Shown one piece after another: positions 11,190 through 22,429 of a stretch of DNA of 64,000 nt. The stretch is from Strigamia acuminata (Eukaryota > Arthropoda > Chilopoda > Geophilomorpha > Linotaeniidae). Both the position numbers and the translations under genes were made by a program. The stretch's first letter is position 1; the number at the start of each line of letters is the position of its first letter. Under the pieces are notes generated by a model, which was not told where the DNA came from, did not search any database, and worked only from the letters and a program-made list of their open reading frames with translations. The stretch is from assembly GCA_949358305.1 (NCBI GenBank), contig OX442323.1, forward strand, positions 7,130,001-7,194,000, written 5' to 3'.

Positions 11190-12270
11190 TTTTCGCTTTG
11201 GTCGAAAAACGAAATTTTTCAAGAGAACTTGGTTGTCAGAAAACTTGGTTTTTCGACCAAATTTTTGCACACATTTTACCATGTTTTTTCACACATTTTA
11301 CCACGTTTTGGCACACATTTTACCATGTTTTTGCACACATTTTACCACGTTTTGGCACACATTTTGCCAAGTTCTTGCACACATTTTTCCAAGTTTTTGC
11401 AGACCACGTTTTGGCACACATCTGCGAAAAACCAAGTTTTCAGACAACTATTTCACTTGAAAAATTCCGTTTTTCGACCATATCTCTGCAAGCGTAACAG
11501 ATAAGCATTGGAATGTGATATTAAGACGATTTTTTAGCTCATTTCAGGTCGATTGGGCTCATTTCCAGCACTTTTTCAATTTTTGCCAACTCCTACAGTT
11601 GTTGAGATATCTGCAATAAACCAAGTTTTCTTTTCTCTCTCTTCTTATTCTACTTTGGACCGATTTTGGCCATTTCTCCATAGGTTAGTTAGCCTTTGGG
11701 TTTTTGTCAAAATTAGCAAAAATTGAAAAACTGCTGGAAATGAGCCCAATCGACCTGAAATAATCGTCTAAATATCACATACCTATGCCTATCTGTTACG
11801 CTTGCAGAGATATGGTCGAAAAACGGAATTTTTCAAGTGAAATAGTTGTTTAAAACCTTAGTTTTAGCAGATGTGTGCCAAAACGTGGTAAAATGTGTGC
11901 AAAAACATGGTAAAATGTGTGCAAAAATTTGGTCGAATAACCAAGTTTCCTGACAACTTTTTCTCTTGAAAAATTTCGTTTTTCGACCACATCTCTGCAA
12001 CCGTAACAAATAGGCATATGCATGTGATATTTAATCGATTTTTTAGCCCATTTCCGATCGATTAAGCTCATTTCCGGCACTTTTTCAATTTTGGACCGAT
12101 TTTGGCAATTTCTCCATAGGTTAGCCTTTGGGTTTTTGTCAAAATTGGCAAAAATTGAAAAAGTCCCAGAAATGAGCTCAATCGATCAGAAATGAGCTAA
12201 AAAATCGATTAAATATCACATGCATATGCCTAACTCATACAGTTGTTGAGATATCTGCAAAAAACCAATT
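11190..12270. repeat. Hairpin repeats with 21-bp arrays (two copies)
   Basis: A 21-bp tandem array built on CACACATTTTACCA runs at 11262-11405. It is followed by a long imperfect palindrome: the segment at 11450-11640 reappears inverted at 11690-11850 (for example AGCTCATTTCAGGTCGATTG against CAATCGACCTGAAAT). A second, shorter copy with inverted array units lies at 11868-12230. Frames such as FAHILPRFGTHF are produced by the 21-bp period. Confidence 0.8.
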
Positions 12271-12310
12271 TGGAAAAAAGCAAAGGCCACTATGGAGTGA
12301 AATGGATATT

Positions 12311-12380
12311 GACCATGGTGGCTGCGTGGTTAGGGTAGGCGATTGCTGAATGGTGTTAACGGGCTTGAATCCACAATTAG
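12311..12380 (+). other. tRNA-like module (box A/box B)
   Basis: TGGCTGCGTGGTTAGGGTA resembles a pol III box A, and GGGCTTGAATCC about 20 bases on resembles box B. The acceptor stem does not pair convincingly, so it reads as a tRNA-derived SINE head or relic. Confidence 0.4.
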
Positions 12381-12454
12381 TTTTACGTTTTATTATTAAT
12401 TTTTTTCAGTCTAAAAAAGAATAATCTAGTTTGTAATCATTAATCATTGCTATT

Positions 12455-12522
12455 CGGCGTAGCCTTGTGGTTAGAGTGCGTGGTTCGAGTGGTTTGGGTG
12501 CGGGTTCAAATCCGTCACTAGT
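12455..12522 (+). other. tRNA-like module (box A/box B)
   Basis: TAGCCTTGTGGTTAGAGTGC (box A) is followed by GGGTTCAAATCC (box B) at tRNA-like spacing. This is the best of the plus-strand modules in the region. A working tRNA fold is not evident. Confidence 0.5.
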
Positions 12523-12599
12523 TTTACTTTTGAAATTTAATTTTTCAGGTTTAAAAATGGCAATTTAAAGTTTATAAGGCTCAAACTAACCGCTTCTGC

Positions 12600-12690
12600 T
12601 AAAAAGCACCGGTGGGAGCCGGTGGGAGGATAACCAATGCGCGCGGCTTCTGCTGGCGCGCCGCGGGTTCGCCTCCCCGAGTCGCTCTCC
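12600..12690 (+). other. GC-rich tRNA-like module
   Basis: GGGAGGATAACC begins a segment ending GGGTTCGCCTCCC, where GGGAGG and CCTCCC could pair like an acceptor stem and GGTTCGCC resembles box B. It stands out as GC-rich in AT-rich DNA. Confidence 0.35.
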
Positions 12691-12719
12691 ACGTTGGTCA
12701 ACTTTTTTTCAGTGTTTTT

Positions 12720-13200
12720 TTTTTTTTATTTTGCGGGGGTTTGAGGTTTTTGAGGTTTTTGAGGTTTTTGGACGTTTTTGAGGTTTTTTGAGGTTTTTTG
12801 AGGTTTTTTGAGGTTTTTTGAGGTTTTTTGAGGTTTTTCTAGTCTAGTCTCTTTTTGAGGTTTTTTGAGGTTTTTCTAGTCATTTTTGAGGTTTTTTTGA
12901 GGTTTTCTAGTCTAGTCTCTTTTTGAAGTTTGTTGAGGTTTTTCTAGTCATTTTTGAAGTTTTTTGAGGTTTTTCTAGTCATTTTTGAAGTTTTTTGAGG
13001 TTTTTTTTTTAGGGTTTTTGAGGTTTATTGGAGGTTTTTTGAGGTTTTTCTAGTCTAGTCTTTTAGTTTTTTTGAGGTTTTTCTAGTCTAGTCTTTTAGT
13101 TTTATTTGAGGTTTTTCTAGTCTAGTCTTTTAGTTTTTTTGAGGTTTTCTAGTCTAGTCTTTTAGTTTTATTTGAGGTGTTTCTAGTCTACTCTCTTTTC
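12720..13200. repeat. Simple tandem repeat of GAGGTTTTTT and TTTCTAGTCTAGTC types
   Basis: Short GAGGTTTTTT units are interleaved with CTAGTCTAGTC blocks for nearly 500 bp. No coding signal is present. Confidence 0.85.
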
Positions 13201-13411
13201 TTTTACAAGTTTATTCGCATTTAATCTATAAGTATAAGTTATAAGAACCTCATAGCATAACAGCTATTGTAGCTGTGTGGTATCTTCTTCAGGTGTTGTG
13301 GCGGTGGACTCTGGTCTAGCGTGTTCGAATCTGTGATGTGAATTATTTTTAATTTAATTTTTTTTTTAATTTTTAATTTTTAAATTTTAAATTTTTTTTT
13401 AAAATCCTTTA

Positions 13412-13488
13412 GATTGGTCCGGATTCGAACCCGAACACATGTCCGTCGTTAAGTTTCAAAATACTAGACATCTAACCTCGAAGCTACT
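13412..13488 (-). other. tRNA-like module (box A/box B)
   Basis: On the minus strand, TAGCTTCGAGGTTAGATGTC (box A) and GGTTCGAATCC (box B, consensus form) lie about 37 bases apart. No matching acceptor stem is seen. Related minus-strand modules follow at 13604-13686, 13806-13882 and 13965-14035, and plus-strand ones lie at 13268-13335 and 15478-15550. Confidence 0.5.
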
Positions 13489-14114
13489 GCTTCTTGTTGT
13501 TATCCTTATGTCTAATTGCCTTCTTATAGGGTTAAGAGAGAAAATTACTAGAAAAGAATAACTCAAATTAGAACTGAATAAAATCAGCTGAATTTATCCA
13601 TCTCTGGATTTGAACACAGACACATGTTCTTTATGTATCATTATTTATCACGTCTCCAACACCAGCCATCATACCTCGGAGCCACCACTCCTTCTTATCC
13701 ATCTACTGCTTAATTCTCTTACTTACAGATTGCGCACTGACGTAATTGATTGAAAATCAAGAGATAAAAAATGTTTAAAAATAATTTTCTTCATCATCTG
13801 AATTGCTCTGGATTCGAACTAGAGACTTTGAATGCACGTGTCCACTCAAGATAATACTGGAAACGCATCGCAAGAGCCACCGCTCCTCACTCTAACTCTT
13901 TCCTTAACTCCTGTACTTAAGCAAGGAAAGAAAACTAAAAAGAAAAGAAAAATTCTGAACATCAACTCAGGATTCGAACACGCTACATCTAACTCTGAAA
14001 GCCAAAGCTAAACCCAATGAACAACGAGCCCCACAGTCAGAGTGGCGCAAAAATGAGTATTATAACCTTAGAAATTATAAAGTATCAGCTGTCATACATC
14101 CCAATGTTTGCAAG

Positions 14115-15329
14115 ATTTACCGTTTAAGCCAATTTTTATATATGTGTGCAAGAACTTGGCAAAATGTGTGCCAAAACGTGGTAAAATGTGTGCCAAAACG
14201 TGGTAAAATATGTGCAAAAACGTGGTAAAATGTGTGCAAAAATTTGGCAAAATGTGTGCAAAAACGTGGTAAAATGTATGCCAAAAGTGGCAAAATGTGT
14301 GCAAAAACTTGGCAAAATGTATGCCAAAAGTGGCAAAATGTGTGCAAAAACGTGGTAAAATGTCTGCAAAAACTTGGCAAAACGTGTGCAAAACCGTGGT
14401 AAAATGTGTGCAAAAACTTGGCAAAATGTGTGCAAAAACGCGGTAAAATATGTGCAAAAACATGGTAAAATGTGTGCAAAAACTTGGCAAAATGTGTGCA
14501 AAAACATGGCAAAATGTGTGCCAAAACGTGGTAAAATGTGTGCAAAAACATGGTAAAATGTGTGCAAAAATTTCGTCGAAAAACCAAGTTTTCTGACAAC
14601 TTTTTCTCTTGAAAAATTTCGTTTTTCGACCACATCTCTGCAACTGTAACAAATAGGCATATGCATGTGATATTTAATCGATTTTTTAGCTCATTTCCGA
14701 TCGATTAAGCTCATTTCCGGCACTTTTTCAATTTTGGACCGATTTTGGCAATTTTTCCATAGGTTAGCCTTTGGGTTTTTGTCAAAATTGGCAAAAATTT
14801 AAAAAGTGCTGGAAATGAGTCCAATCGACCTGAAATGAGCTAAAAAATCGATTAAATATCACATGCATATGCCTAACTCCTACAGTTGTTGAGATATCTG
14901 CGAAAAACCAAGTTTTCAGACAACTTTTTCACTTGAAAAATTCCGTTTTTCGACCATATCTGCAATATTTAGTCGATTTTTAGCTCATTTCAGGTCGATT
15001 GGGCTCATTTCTGGCATTTTTTCAATTTTTGCCAATTTTTGCCATTTCTCCATACATTTGCCTTTGCTTTTTTTTCAAATTTTAAAAAGTGCTAAAAACG
15101 TGCAGAATACATGTAAAACGAGCTAAAAAGTCGATTCCCGTAGTGGCAATAGCAAAAGTGTGAAATAGACTTACAACCAACTCGTGTCTAAAGGAGGAAA
15201 CAAAAATAGACAAATAAAAAAAAAAATATAAAAAGATTTCATTTTTATTTCTAAAATTTTATTATTCTTATTCAAACCTCATATTTACGACCAGATTTCA
15301 ATATAGAAAAATTGGCTTAAACGGTAAAT
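14115..15329. mobile_element. TIR-bounded non-autonomous element carrying the 21-bp array
   Basis: ATTTACCGTTTAAGCCAATT at 14115 recurs inverted at 15301-15329 with very few differences over 29 bases. Between them lie about 430 bp of 21-bp units (14141-14572) and a third copy of the long palindrome (about 14595-14965). There is no transposase frame, so this is a MITE-like or composite element. I see no target-site duplication. Confidence 0.55.
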
Positions 15330-17490
15330 GTTGCCAATATACCTGGAGCATAATGTGCAAATACAATCTGTAACAAGTCCAGCAGAACAGAGCCAGCAAT
15401 CTGAGAACGATCACGATTACGATTTCGATTGGTTAGACATTATTAACGAATAGTATTTTAATTTTAATTAATTCTGTTGTGTGGTTAGTGTGGGTTCTGT
15501 ATCGGTGGCAATGACCAACAGGCGAGGTCAACGAGTTTGAATCGCCCAAATCCGAACACATGACTTCCATCAGCCGCAGATTCTCGTCAAAGCAAGAAAA
15601 GGAGTTTGCTACTGCAGCTGCTGTTCAAAGATCTAGCAAAACCCTGTCTGTCAATGTCCTATTTCAAGTTTTATTTAAAAATAAGAATTATTAATTTCAT
15701 TTATTTTATCAAATTCTGTAATTGATTTCCATTTGAGCAAATTTTAATTGCAAAGCAAATATATTATTGAACTTTAGAATAACAAATTTGTGTACAATGA
15801 CGCTTTCGTGAGCCCTTTGGTTTTCTTTTCTTCTAAACGTTTATCGATTTCAATAAATAACACTTCAACATAAAAAACTAAAATGTTGTTTCATTGTTTT
15901 GTACATCTTTTGTGGTATATCATTAATATTACTGAATAAGTTTCTAATAACGGGTCTACACTAAAACTCGCCTGGTTTCCGTAATCACACCACTGGTGAT
16001 GATTTGGCGAAGCTAAGCACACAACTTTAACCCTAACTAACATAGGTAGGATTAGTCACGTGAGAGATAACACAAACATCGCTCGATAAATACTTTACGT
16101 GGTTTTTTTGTTCTTAAACTATAGTTGAGTGAGTAAATCAATATCACTTACACGTTGACCAATAATTTCAGCCGACATCTCGTCATCAATCTTCACAGTG
16201 CCAGAAAATAAAACGGGCGCCAAATTTTTATCAGTGAAAGCGTAACGAGCATGCGCGCGTGGCGTCGTGACAATTCCTACAAATAGAAATGTTATTAAAT
16301 GCGAAAAGTAAACCATAGTGTAAGAGTCGTAAGAGTAAACTATACAGAGCGTCGATGGTGGGTGAATACACAGATTCCCTATTTTTATTTGTTTATTGTA
16401 AAGTATGTAAATAAAATACCAAAAGAATTTTAATTAAAAGTATCATTTTATAGTTTTCTAAAAGTTTTATAAAAGACAACAAATAAATTTTATTGCACTT
16501 AAAAATATAAATAAAATTACAAAATAAATTTAAGCAAAAATTCTTCAGTGTTGAATCCACTGGCTGGATTGCCACTAGACGTCCATGGTTGAACCTAAAA
16601 AACAGAAAAAAACAATTAGTAACTTAAATTAATAATAATAAACCATATAAAAATAAGGGAAAAAACCAAAACTAAAACGAAAGCAACAGATTACACATGC
16701 GCACGCTATTTGAATTAAGTAATGCGCTATAAAATGTAGAGTTAAGATATGAAACACAGTCGATAGTTTGACAGAAACTACTTACGATAAGCCTATTCTT
16801 GTATAAAAAAAACACTCGCTGTAGAAAACTAATTAAATCTTATTGCACTTTATGAAATGCGCCTCCAATTCCCATAGACAAATTCGATTCACACCTTTTC
16901 TGCACGTTATCTCGCATTATAGAACAAAAATTCACTCAAAACACAGAATAGAAAGCCAATTCAACAAGCTGTTAACTAATTAAATATCCCGCATTCTGAA
17001 AACAAAACAAGCAGAATTAAATAAAAGCAGAAAGTGTAAAATAATATTTAAAAAACTAATCTACTCACCTTAGAAAATCCAAAGCGACAACGTCCTCCAC
17101 CGAGCCGGAACACCGAATGGCGAAGACAAGTTTAAAAATAGAATATGCAAAATAGAAGTGCCATCGAGGGCTAATCTGCATAGCCAATCAAAAACTATGG
17201 AAACTTCGAGAAGTGTGACAACTTCCTGCCACCTAATGACAAAAAATTAACCACAGAAATTTTTTAACACCTGTTTAAAAAAGCTACCGTAGGTTAACAT
17301 AAAAAACAAACGTTTAGACAAACCAAAATTAAAAAACAAAACAAAAGCAGAAAATAAAAATAATAAAATTTAATGATTCAATTTTGTTTTCTATGACAGG
17401 AAATTCGTTTGAATAGATCAAAAGTACTTCTAACAGGAGTTGAATATCAACATAATGTCAACAATCAATTATTCCCGTTATCACATCCGC
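15330..17490. other. AT-rich intergenic DNA
   Basis: Mostly low-complexity sequence. Only a tRNA-like module (about 15478-15550) and one possible minus-strand exon (16152-16276) stand out. Confidence 0.5.
16152..16276 (-). CDS. Possible orphan exon, function unknown
   Basis: A 125-base minus-strand segment is open in one frame and framed by good splice signals: CTATTTGTAG before it and GTAAGTG after it. The translated piece contains FTDKNLAPVLFSGTVK and DEMSAEIIGQR, which I do not recognise. The base composition is more gene-like than its surroundings. It could be an exon of an unseen gene, a transposon-captured exon, or chance. Confidence 0.25.
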
Positions 17491-17500
17491 TCAGACGAGC

Positions 17501-17507
17501 TATAAAA
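17501..17507 (+). promoter_or_regulatory. TATA box of the first SVWC gene
   Basis: TATAAAA lies 53 bases before the start codon at 17554. This allows a transcription start about 30 bases downstream and a very short 5' leader. Confidence 0.5.
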
Positions 17508-17553
17508 CTCTAACAAATTGATCGATCGACAGATTCGACACCAACGTGCCAAA

Positions 17554-17990
17554 ATGAAGCTAATCCTAAGCGCGTTCTTTCTCGTCCTCATCATTTTCCA
17601 ACTTCGCCAAACCTGCGCGTACATCGCAACGGGATTCATCGACTCAAAAGACGGTACATCGTATCAATTTGTATCAATCCCAACCAATCAATCAACCAAT
17701 CGTTGCAGGACAATGCGTGGCCCCTGACGGAACCCTGTTCGCGCCCGGCGACAAATGGTACGACCAAGAGGGCTGCACCGCATACATATGCCAAGAAAAT
17801 CCGAACGGAGACTTCACCGTCAAAATTTACGGGTGAGAAAGAATTAATCGATTCCTTGGCAAATGCGCTCACCAAATTGCTCGTTTGCAGATGCAACACC
17901 AGAGGAGACAACCGACACTGCACCGAAATCGGAGGTGGTCCCGGCTACTACCCGCGCTGCTGTCCTCGCAAAGTTATTTGCAATAATTAG
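17554..17990 (+). CDS. Secreted single-domain von Willebrand type C (SVWC) protein 1
   Basis: Exons 17554-17653, 17709-17832 and 17891-17990 give 107 residues. A hydrophobic signal peptide (LILSAFFLVLIIF) is followed by one SVWC domain with eight cysteines, including the ending CCPRKVIC. SVWC proteins are arthropod secreted proteins; some family members are induced by infection or nutritional state. The function of this one is unknown. Exon phases (1, 2) are shared with the other SVWC genes in the window, so they form one duplicated family. A TATA box lies just upstream and an AATAAA follows the stop. Confidence 0.85.
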
Positions 17991-18246
17991 TCCAATTAAT
18001 CCCTGAAAACGAGAATAAAATGCATTTTTTCAATTAATTAATACATTTAATCGCGATTTTGTTCATTTAAGTACAGCAAATGTGTGAAACAATTCAATTA
18101 AGTGATGTGAATTGATGAGTTAATCAGTTTCTTGGTGTTTTTGACCACTATTTGACCACTTCCTGTCCTTTACGCTTGAATGTCATTCAGTTCAGATATC
18201 CGCTAGCCTCGATAACTCATTTAACCGCAACAGCCGTTCACCAAAC

Positions 18247-18678
18247 ATGTTTGTTCTTGTCCTGCTGCTCGCAGCGTTCGTCCGTCTCGTTTATTCGGAC
18301 GTTCCGTATATCATTCCCATGCCAGACAACAACAATGGTAAGTTTTCGTATTTAACACGAGTGGAATCAAAATAGAACCAATGATTGCAGGCAAATGCAC
18401 CGGGATAAACAACCAACTATTCGCTCCCGGTGAAACGCAGCGCAGCCAACTTCCGTGCACAAGTTTTTACTGCTACGAACGATTAGACGGCAAATTGTTC
18501 GTTCAAGTCGAGGAGTGAGTGTTTCAACGTGCGAGTTAAACCTAAAATAAACGTCATTTTCCGTGACAGGTGCGGCCGAAGCGGCTCCGACGGCCAATTG
18601 TCCGACGACTGCCAACTCCAGGCTGGTGACGGACCATTCCCGCTGTGCTGTCCTCGCGTCGTGTGCGGCCACAACTAA
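18247..18678 (+). CDS. Secreted SVWC protein 2
   Basis: Exons 18247-18337, 18391-18514 and 18570-18678 again give 107 residues with the same phases. Signal peptide FVLVLLLAAFVRLVYS precedes an eight-cysteine SVWC domain ending CCPRVVC. The TAA stop at 18676-18678 overlaps the stop codon of the convergent DEG/ENaC gene on the other strand. Role as for SVWC 1; no specific function can be assigned. Confidence 0.85.
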
Positions 18679-20351
18679 TTTAGTGCATTAAATCGATTTT
18701 TCAAAAAGAGCAAAGGTTGAGTTATTATATGGATTAACGAAATGCCCAAATAAAAGCCGACGTTGCCCGCAATGTCGCTGAGCAAAGCGCTGCTGCCGTA
18801 CGCGTATTCCTCCGTGATTTCCTCCAACACGTTGTTCGCCAATTGAATCGTAAAGCTTCCGTTTGATTTGCGTTGAGTTTCGTCCGCGTCAACTTGGCGA
18901 AAACTGACGACACCGTCGTCACATTTGCGAGGACATTTGCTCACGTTTCCTTGTAAAAACCAATTGGCGAGTTTAGCGATATTCGAGTCGATTTCTTCGC
19001 TTGTGCTGCAGTTTTTCGGGTGACGTTTCGAGTCGAGCATCGGTAGACTAGCGAGAAAAATAGACTCGCGATAATTGCCATCCAATCTAAGTGATTTTCT
19101 TCAGTTTTGTTTACTTGCACAATTCGAGTTCCACGAGTTCGTCTTCCATCGCGTCCTCCGTGCATTTCCTCGCTTCGTCGTTCGGCAGGCAGGGCGAATT
19201 CTTCGTGTTCAAGTATTTGAACTAATAATTAAAAATTTAAATTTTTTTTTAAATTGTAATTTCGATCGGTCGAACCAACCTTCCTTGTGTAAAATATGAT
19301 GATTTGCGAGGTGGTGGTAACGATTGTACTTTCGAATGACATGTCGTACGCCACCGACTGCAAGTTGTCGACAAATGCCATCTGAAACATTAATTAAATA
19401 AACCTAATTACAATTTTTACAAAAGCGCGATCGTTGTTTTAAATAAATGACACTTGTTTATGATTAAAATGAAAATTAACCGCTATGCTTGAAGGTTGTT
19501 GCTTTGAACTAGTCGTGATTTTCAATTTCAACCCTTTTGATCTTTGACTGTAATAGAGGTCATCGACTGAAAATATTTTAAAACAAGTCAAACAAAATAA
19601 AACGTACAACTAAATTGCTAATTTGCGTACCCTGAGTGACTATCATGCATTTGCCACCAAAAATGGTTGGTTTCGACGAATTAATTCGAATCACTGAAAT
19701 TCCTTTCTTTCCATTATTTCCATTACATTTGTCTCGATCTACAGCGACGCGACAAGCCTAACCAACAGAAAACCAATCACAATAAGCAACAAAATAAATC
19801 GACTTCGTGACAATTCTTACGTTAAAATCCAATTCCACTTTGATTGACGAATCAGACCAGAAATCATCCACACCAGCAGCGAATCGACCAATGTCGTCGG
19901 AATCGCAGTCGCTCATGTTGGCACATCTGACACCAGAAATGTCCGCCTCCTTTTTATCTCCTTTAAGAAACTTCGTGTTCAATTTCGAACCAATTTTCAA
20001 CATTTTATCAAAATCAAAGTCGTCGTTGTATTTGCTATCGCTCGTTGCGGACTTGAAACCGCTCATGGTCTCGTTCTCCTCTTCGTCAAACTTGGGACAA
20101 ACCACAAACGCCGGTACCTTGAACGTGTTCGACTTGACAATCTTCACGCAGTTTGTAACCGGTCTTCTGAAGAATCGCTGCAGGATGTCGCACAGTTGCG
20201 CCGTGCACAAACCCGTCGCCACCACGACGGCCACAAAAACGACCAACTTGTTGTACTTGGGAACCTTCTTGACCAACTTGGAATCCCATCGCTTCTCGCC
20301 CACAACCAACTGTCCAACCTTCGCCTTTCGATTCATCCTGACGACTGACAA
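18675..20351 (-). CDS. DEG/ENaC (pickpocket-type) sodium channel subunit A
   Basis: Six exons: 20351-19821, 19757-19631, 19566-19481, 19381-19280, 19221-19115 and 19047-18675, about 441 residues with all phases consistent. A first membrane segment (VVFVAVVVATGLC) is followed by the post-TM1 element FKVPAFVVCPKF. The second segment begins LLSDIAGNVGFYLGISL and includes the G-x-S selectivity-filter pattern. Subunits trimerise into amiloride-sensitive cation channels. Odd points: it is short for the family (usually 500-700), and no His-Gly gating pair precedes TM1. The start could be Met 20351 or 20336, or lie in an unseen upstream exon. Confidence 0.82.
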
Positions 20352-20494
20352 CTCGCTCTGTTTACATCAACAACATCCGTAACACCATAAAACGAATACC
20401 GGAAGCCATAACTCCTCGGACAACCAATGTCAATTTATCCATCGATCGCCATAAAACCAGTCAACGTCTTAAACAAATTTAAAACACATCGTGT

Positions 20495-20660
20495 CAACCA
20501 TTCACATCCGTTTGTTATTTCCACGAAGTGCATTGACAAAATCAACTAAAATGGATGTCGACGAGTGGGTTTACGTTAAATAAACATTATTTTTCATGAC
20601 ATGTGCAGTCTAAGTGATTTCAATGGCCAATTATCGGTTCTAACTAATTTTAATTAGATA
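20495..20660 (+). pseudogene. SVWC gene relic between the two channel genes
   Basis: The 5' flank (TTCACATCCGTTTG, TTTCCACGAAGTGC) matches the leader of SVWC 3. A GACGAGTGGGTTTACGTTAAA block matches that gene's second exon and then runs into a stop. A block near 20598-20650 matches the third exon of SVWC 2. It is the decayed SVWC partner of the second DEG/ENaC gene. Confidence 0.6.
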
Positions 20661-22367
20661 AGTCGATTTTTCAAAAAGAGCAACGGTTGAGTGATGATAT
20701 AGACCAACGAAATGCCCAAATAAAAGCCGACATTGCCCGCAATGTCGCTGAGCGCAGCGCTGCCGTCGTACGCGTATTCCTCCGAGATTTCCTCCAACAC
20801 GTTGTTCGCCAAATGAATCGTAAAGCTCGCGTTTGACTTGCTTTGAGTTCCATCCGCGTCAACTTGGCGAAAACCGACGGCACCGTCGTGACACTTCCGA
20901 GCGCATTTGTTCACGTTTCCTTGCAAAAACCAATTGGCCAGTTTCTTCACATGCGCTTCGGTTTCGTTGAGTGTGCTGCACTCTTTCGGATGACGTTTCG
21001 CGTCGAGCATCGGTAAACTAGAGAGAAAAATAAACTCGAGATAAACGCCATCCGCTTTAAGTAATTCTCTTCAGTTTTGTTTACTTGCACAATTTGAGTT
21101 TCACTAGTTCGTCTTCCATCGCGCGCTCCGTGCATTTCCTCGCGTCGTCGTTCGGCACGCAGGGCGAATTTTTTTTGTTCAGGTAGCTGAACTAAAAATT
21201 GAAAATTCGAACATTTTTTGAATTGCAATTTCGATCGATCGAACCAACCTTCTTCCAATTGAATATACTCAATTTGGAATTGGACGAAACGATCGTCCTT
21301 TCGAAAGACATGTCGTAGGCAACCGACTGCAAGTTGTCGACAAATTCAATCTTGAAAAATTGATAAAATCGATTAGAATTATTATACTGTATATCACAGC
21401 GCTGTACTGTTCGAATTAACTAACTGCTATGCGTGAAACTGTTTTATTTGAATCAGTCGTGACATTGAATTTCAAACCCTTCGATCTGTGACCGTAATAA
21501 AGTTCCTCAACTGAAAATATCCACAACAATTAAAGCAAAACAAAATTTACAACACATTTGCTAATTCGTACCCTGAGTGACTATCACGCATTTGCCACCA
21601 AAAATCGTTGTTTTAGACGAATTAAGACGTATCACCGAAACGCCCTTCTTAACATTTTCTCTACATTTGCTTCGATTGACAGCAACACGACAAACCTAAT
21701 CAATAATTAATAAATAAACAAATAAAAATAAGCATACACTTACATTAGAACTCAATTTCGCATTGATTTTCGATCCCGACCACACATCCTTCAAACGGAC
21801 ATCGAGTTGGTCGAAAGAACGCGCGTAATAATAGGAATAGCAGTCGCTCAAGCTAGCACCCTTAGCAATACATTCCTCCACCTTGTCGTTTTTCTTAATC
21901 TCATGGATCCTCGCGACCAAATGTGAGCCAATATTGAATACAGATTCATCGGAATCGTCGTCGTTGTCGTCGTCGTCGTCGTCGTCCTCTTCGTTATCAA
22001 ACATGGGACAAAGCACAAATGCCGGTATCTTGAACTTGTTCGACTTGACAATCTTCACGCAATTTGTAACCGGTCTTCTGAAGAATCGCTGCACGATATC
22101 GTGAAGTTGCACCGTGCACAAACCCGTCGCGACCACAACGGCCACAAAAACGATCAACTTGTCGCACTTGAGATGCTTCTTGACCACCTTGGAACTCTTC
22201 TTCACCTTGGACTTCTTCTTGACCATGTAACTCTTCCTGACCAACTTGGAATTCCCTCGCTGGTTGCTGTCGCCCAAACGTCGAACCTTTGCCCTTCGTA
22301 TCATCTTGACGACTGACAACTCGCGTCGTTTGTTTACACTATAAAGATGACAGTACCGGTAAGCCAT
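20654..22367 (-). CDS. DEG/ENaC (pickpocket-type) sodium channel subunit B
   Basis: Six exons: 22367-21744, 21695-21572, 21510-21425, 21350-21249, 21191-21085 and 21017-20654. Exon count, phases and most exon lengths equal those of subunit A, so the two are tandem duplicates. It codes for about 468 residues from 22367, or about 447 from the Met of MIRRAKV at 22304. It has a TM1-like KLIVFVAVVVATGLC, FKIPAFVLCPMF and a TM2 region with SDIAGNVGFYLGISL. Differences from A are a longer lysine-rich N-terminus and an Asp run in the first extracellular part. No His-Gly pair is seen. Confidence 0.82.
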
Positions 22368-22429
22368 AAACTTTTTTGTACCAATATCAATTTATTTATC
22401 GATCGCAATAAAACGTTCACATACTAAAT

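Noticed and set aside
12455-12522. Functional tRNA gene
   Set aside because: Box A and box B are present, but I could not find a seven-pair acceptor stem or a clean anticodon arm; kept only as tRNA-like.
14092-14666. Three overlapping minus-strand frames of 170-190 codons (FAHILPRFCTHF type)
   Set aside because: Translations of a 21-bp satellite, not proteins.
19807-20382. 191-codon plus-strand frame
   Set aside because: Antisense to the first exon of DEG/ENaC subunit A.
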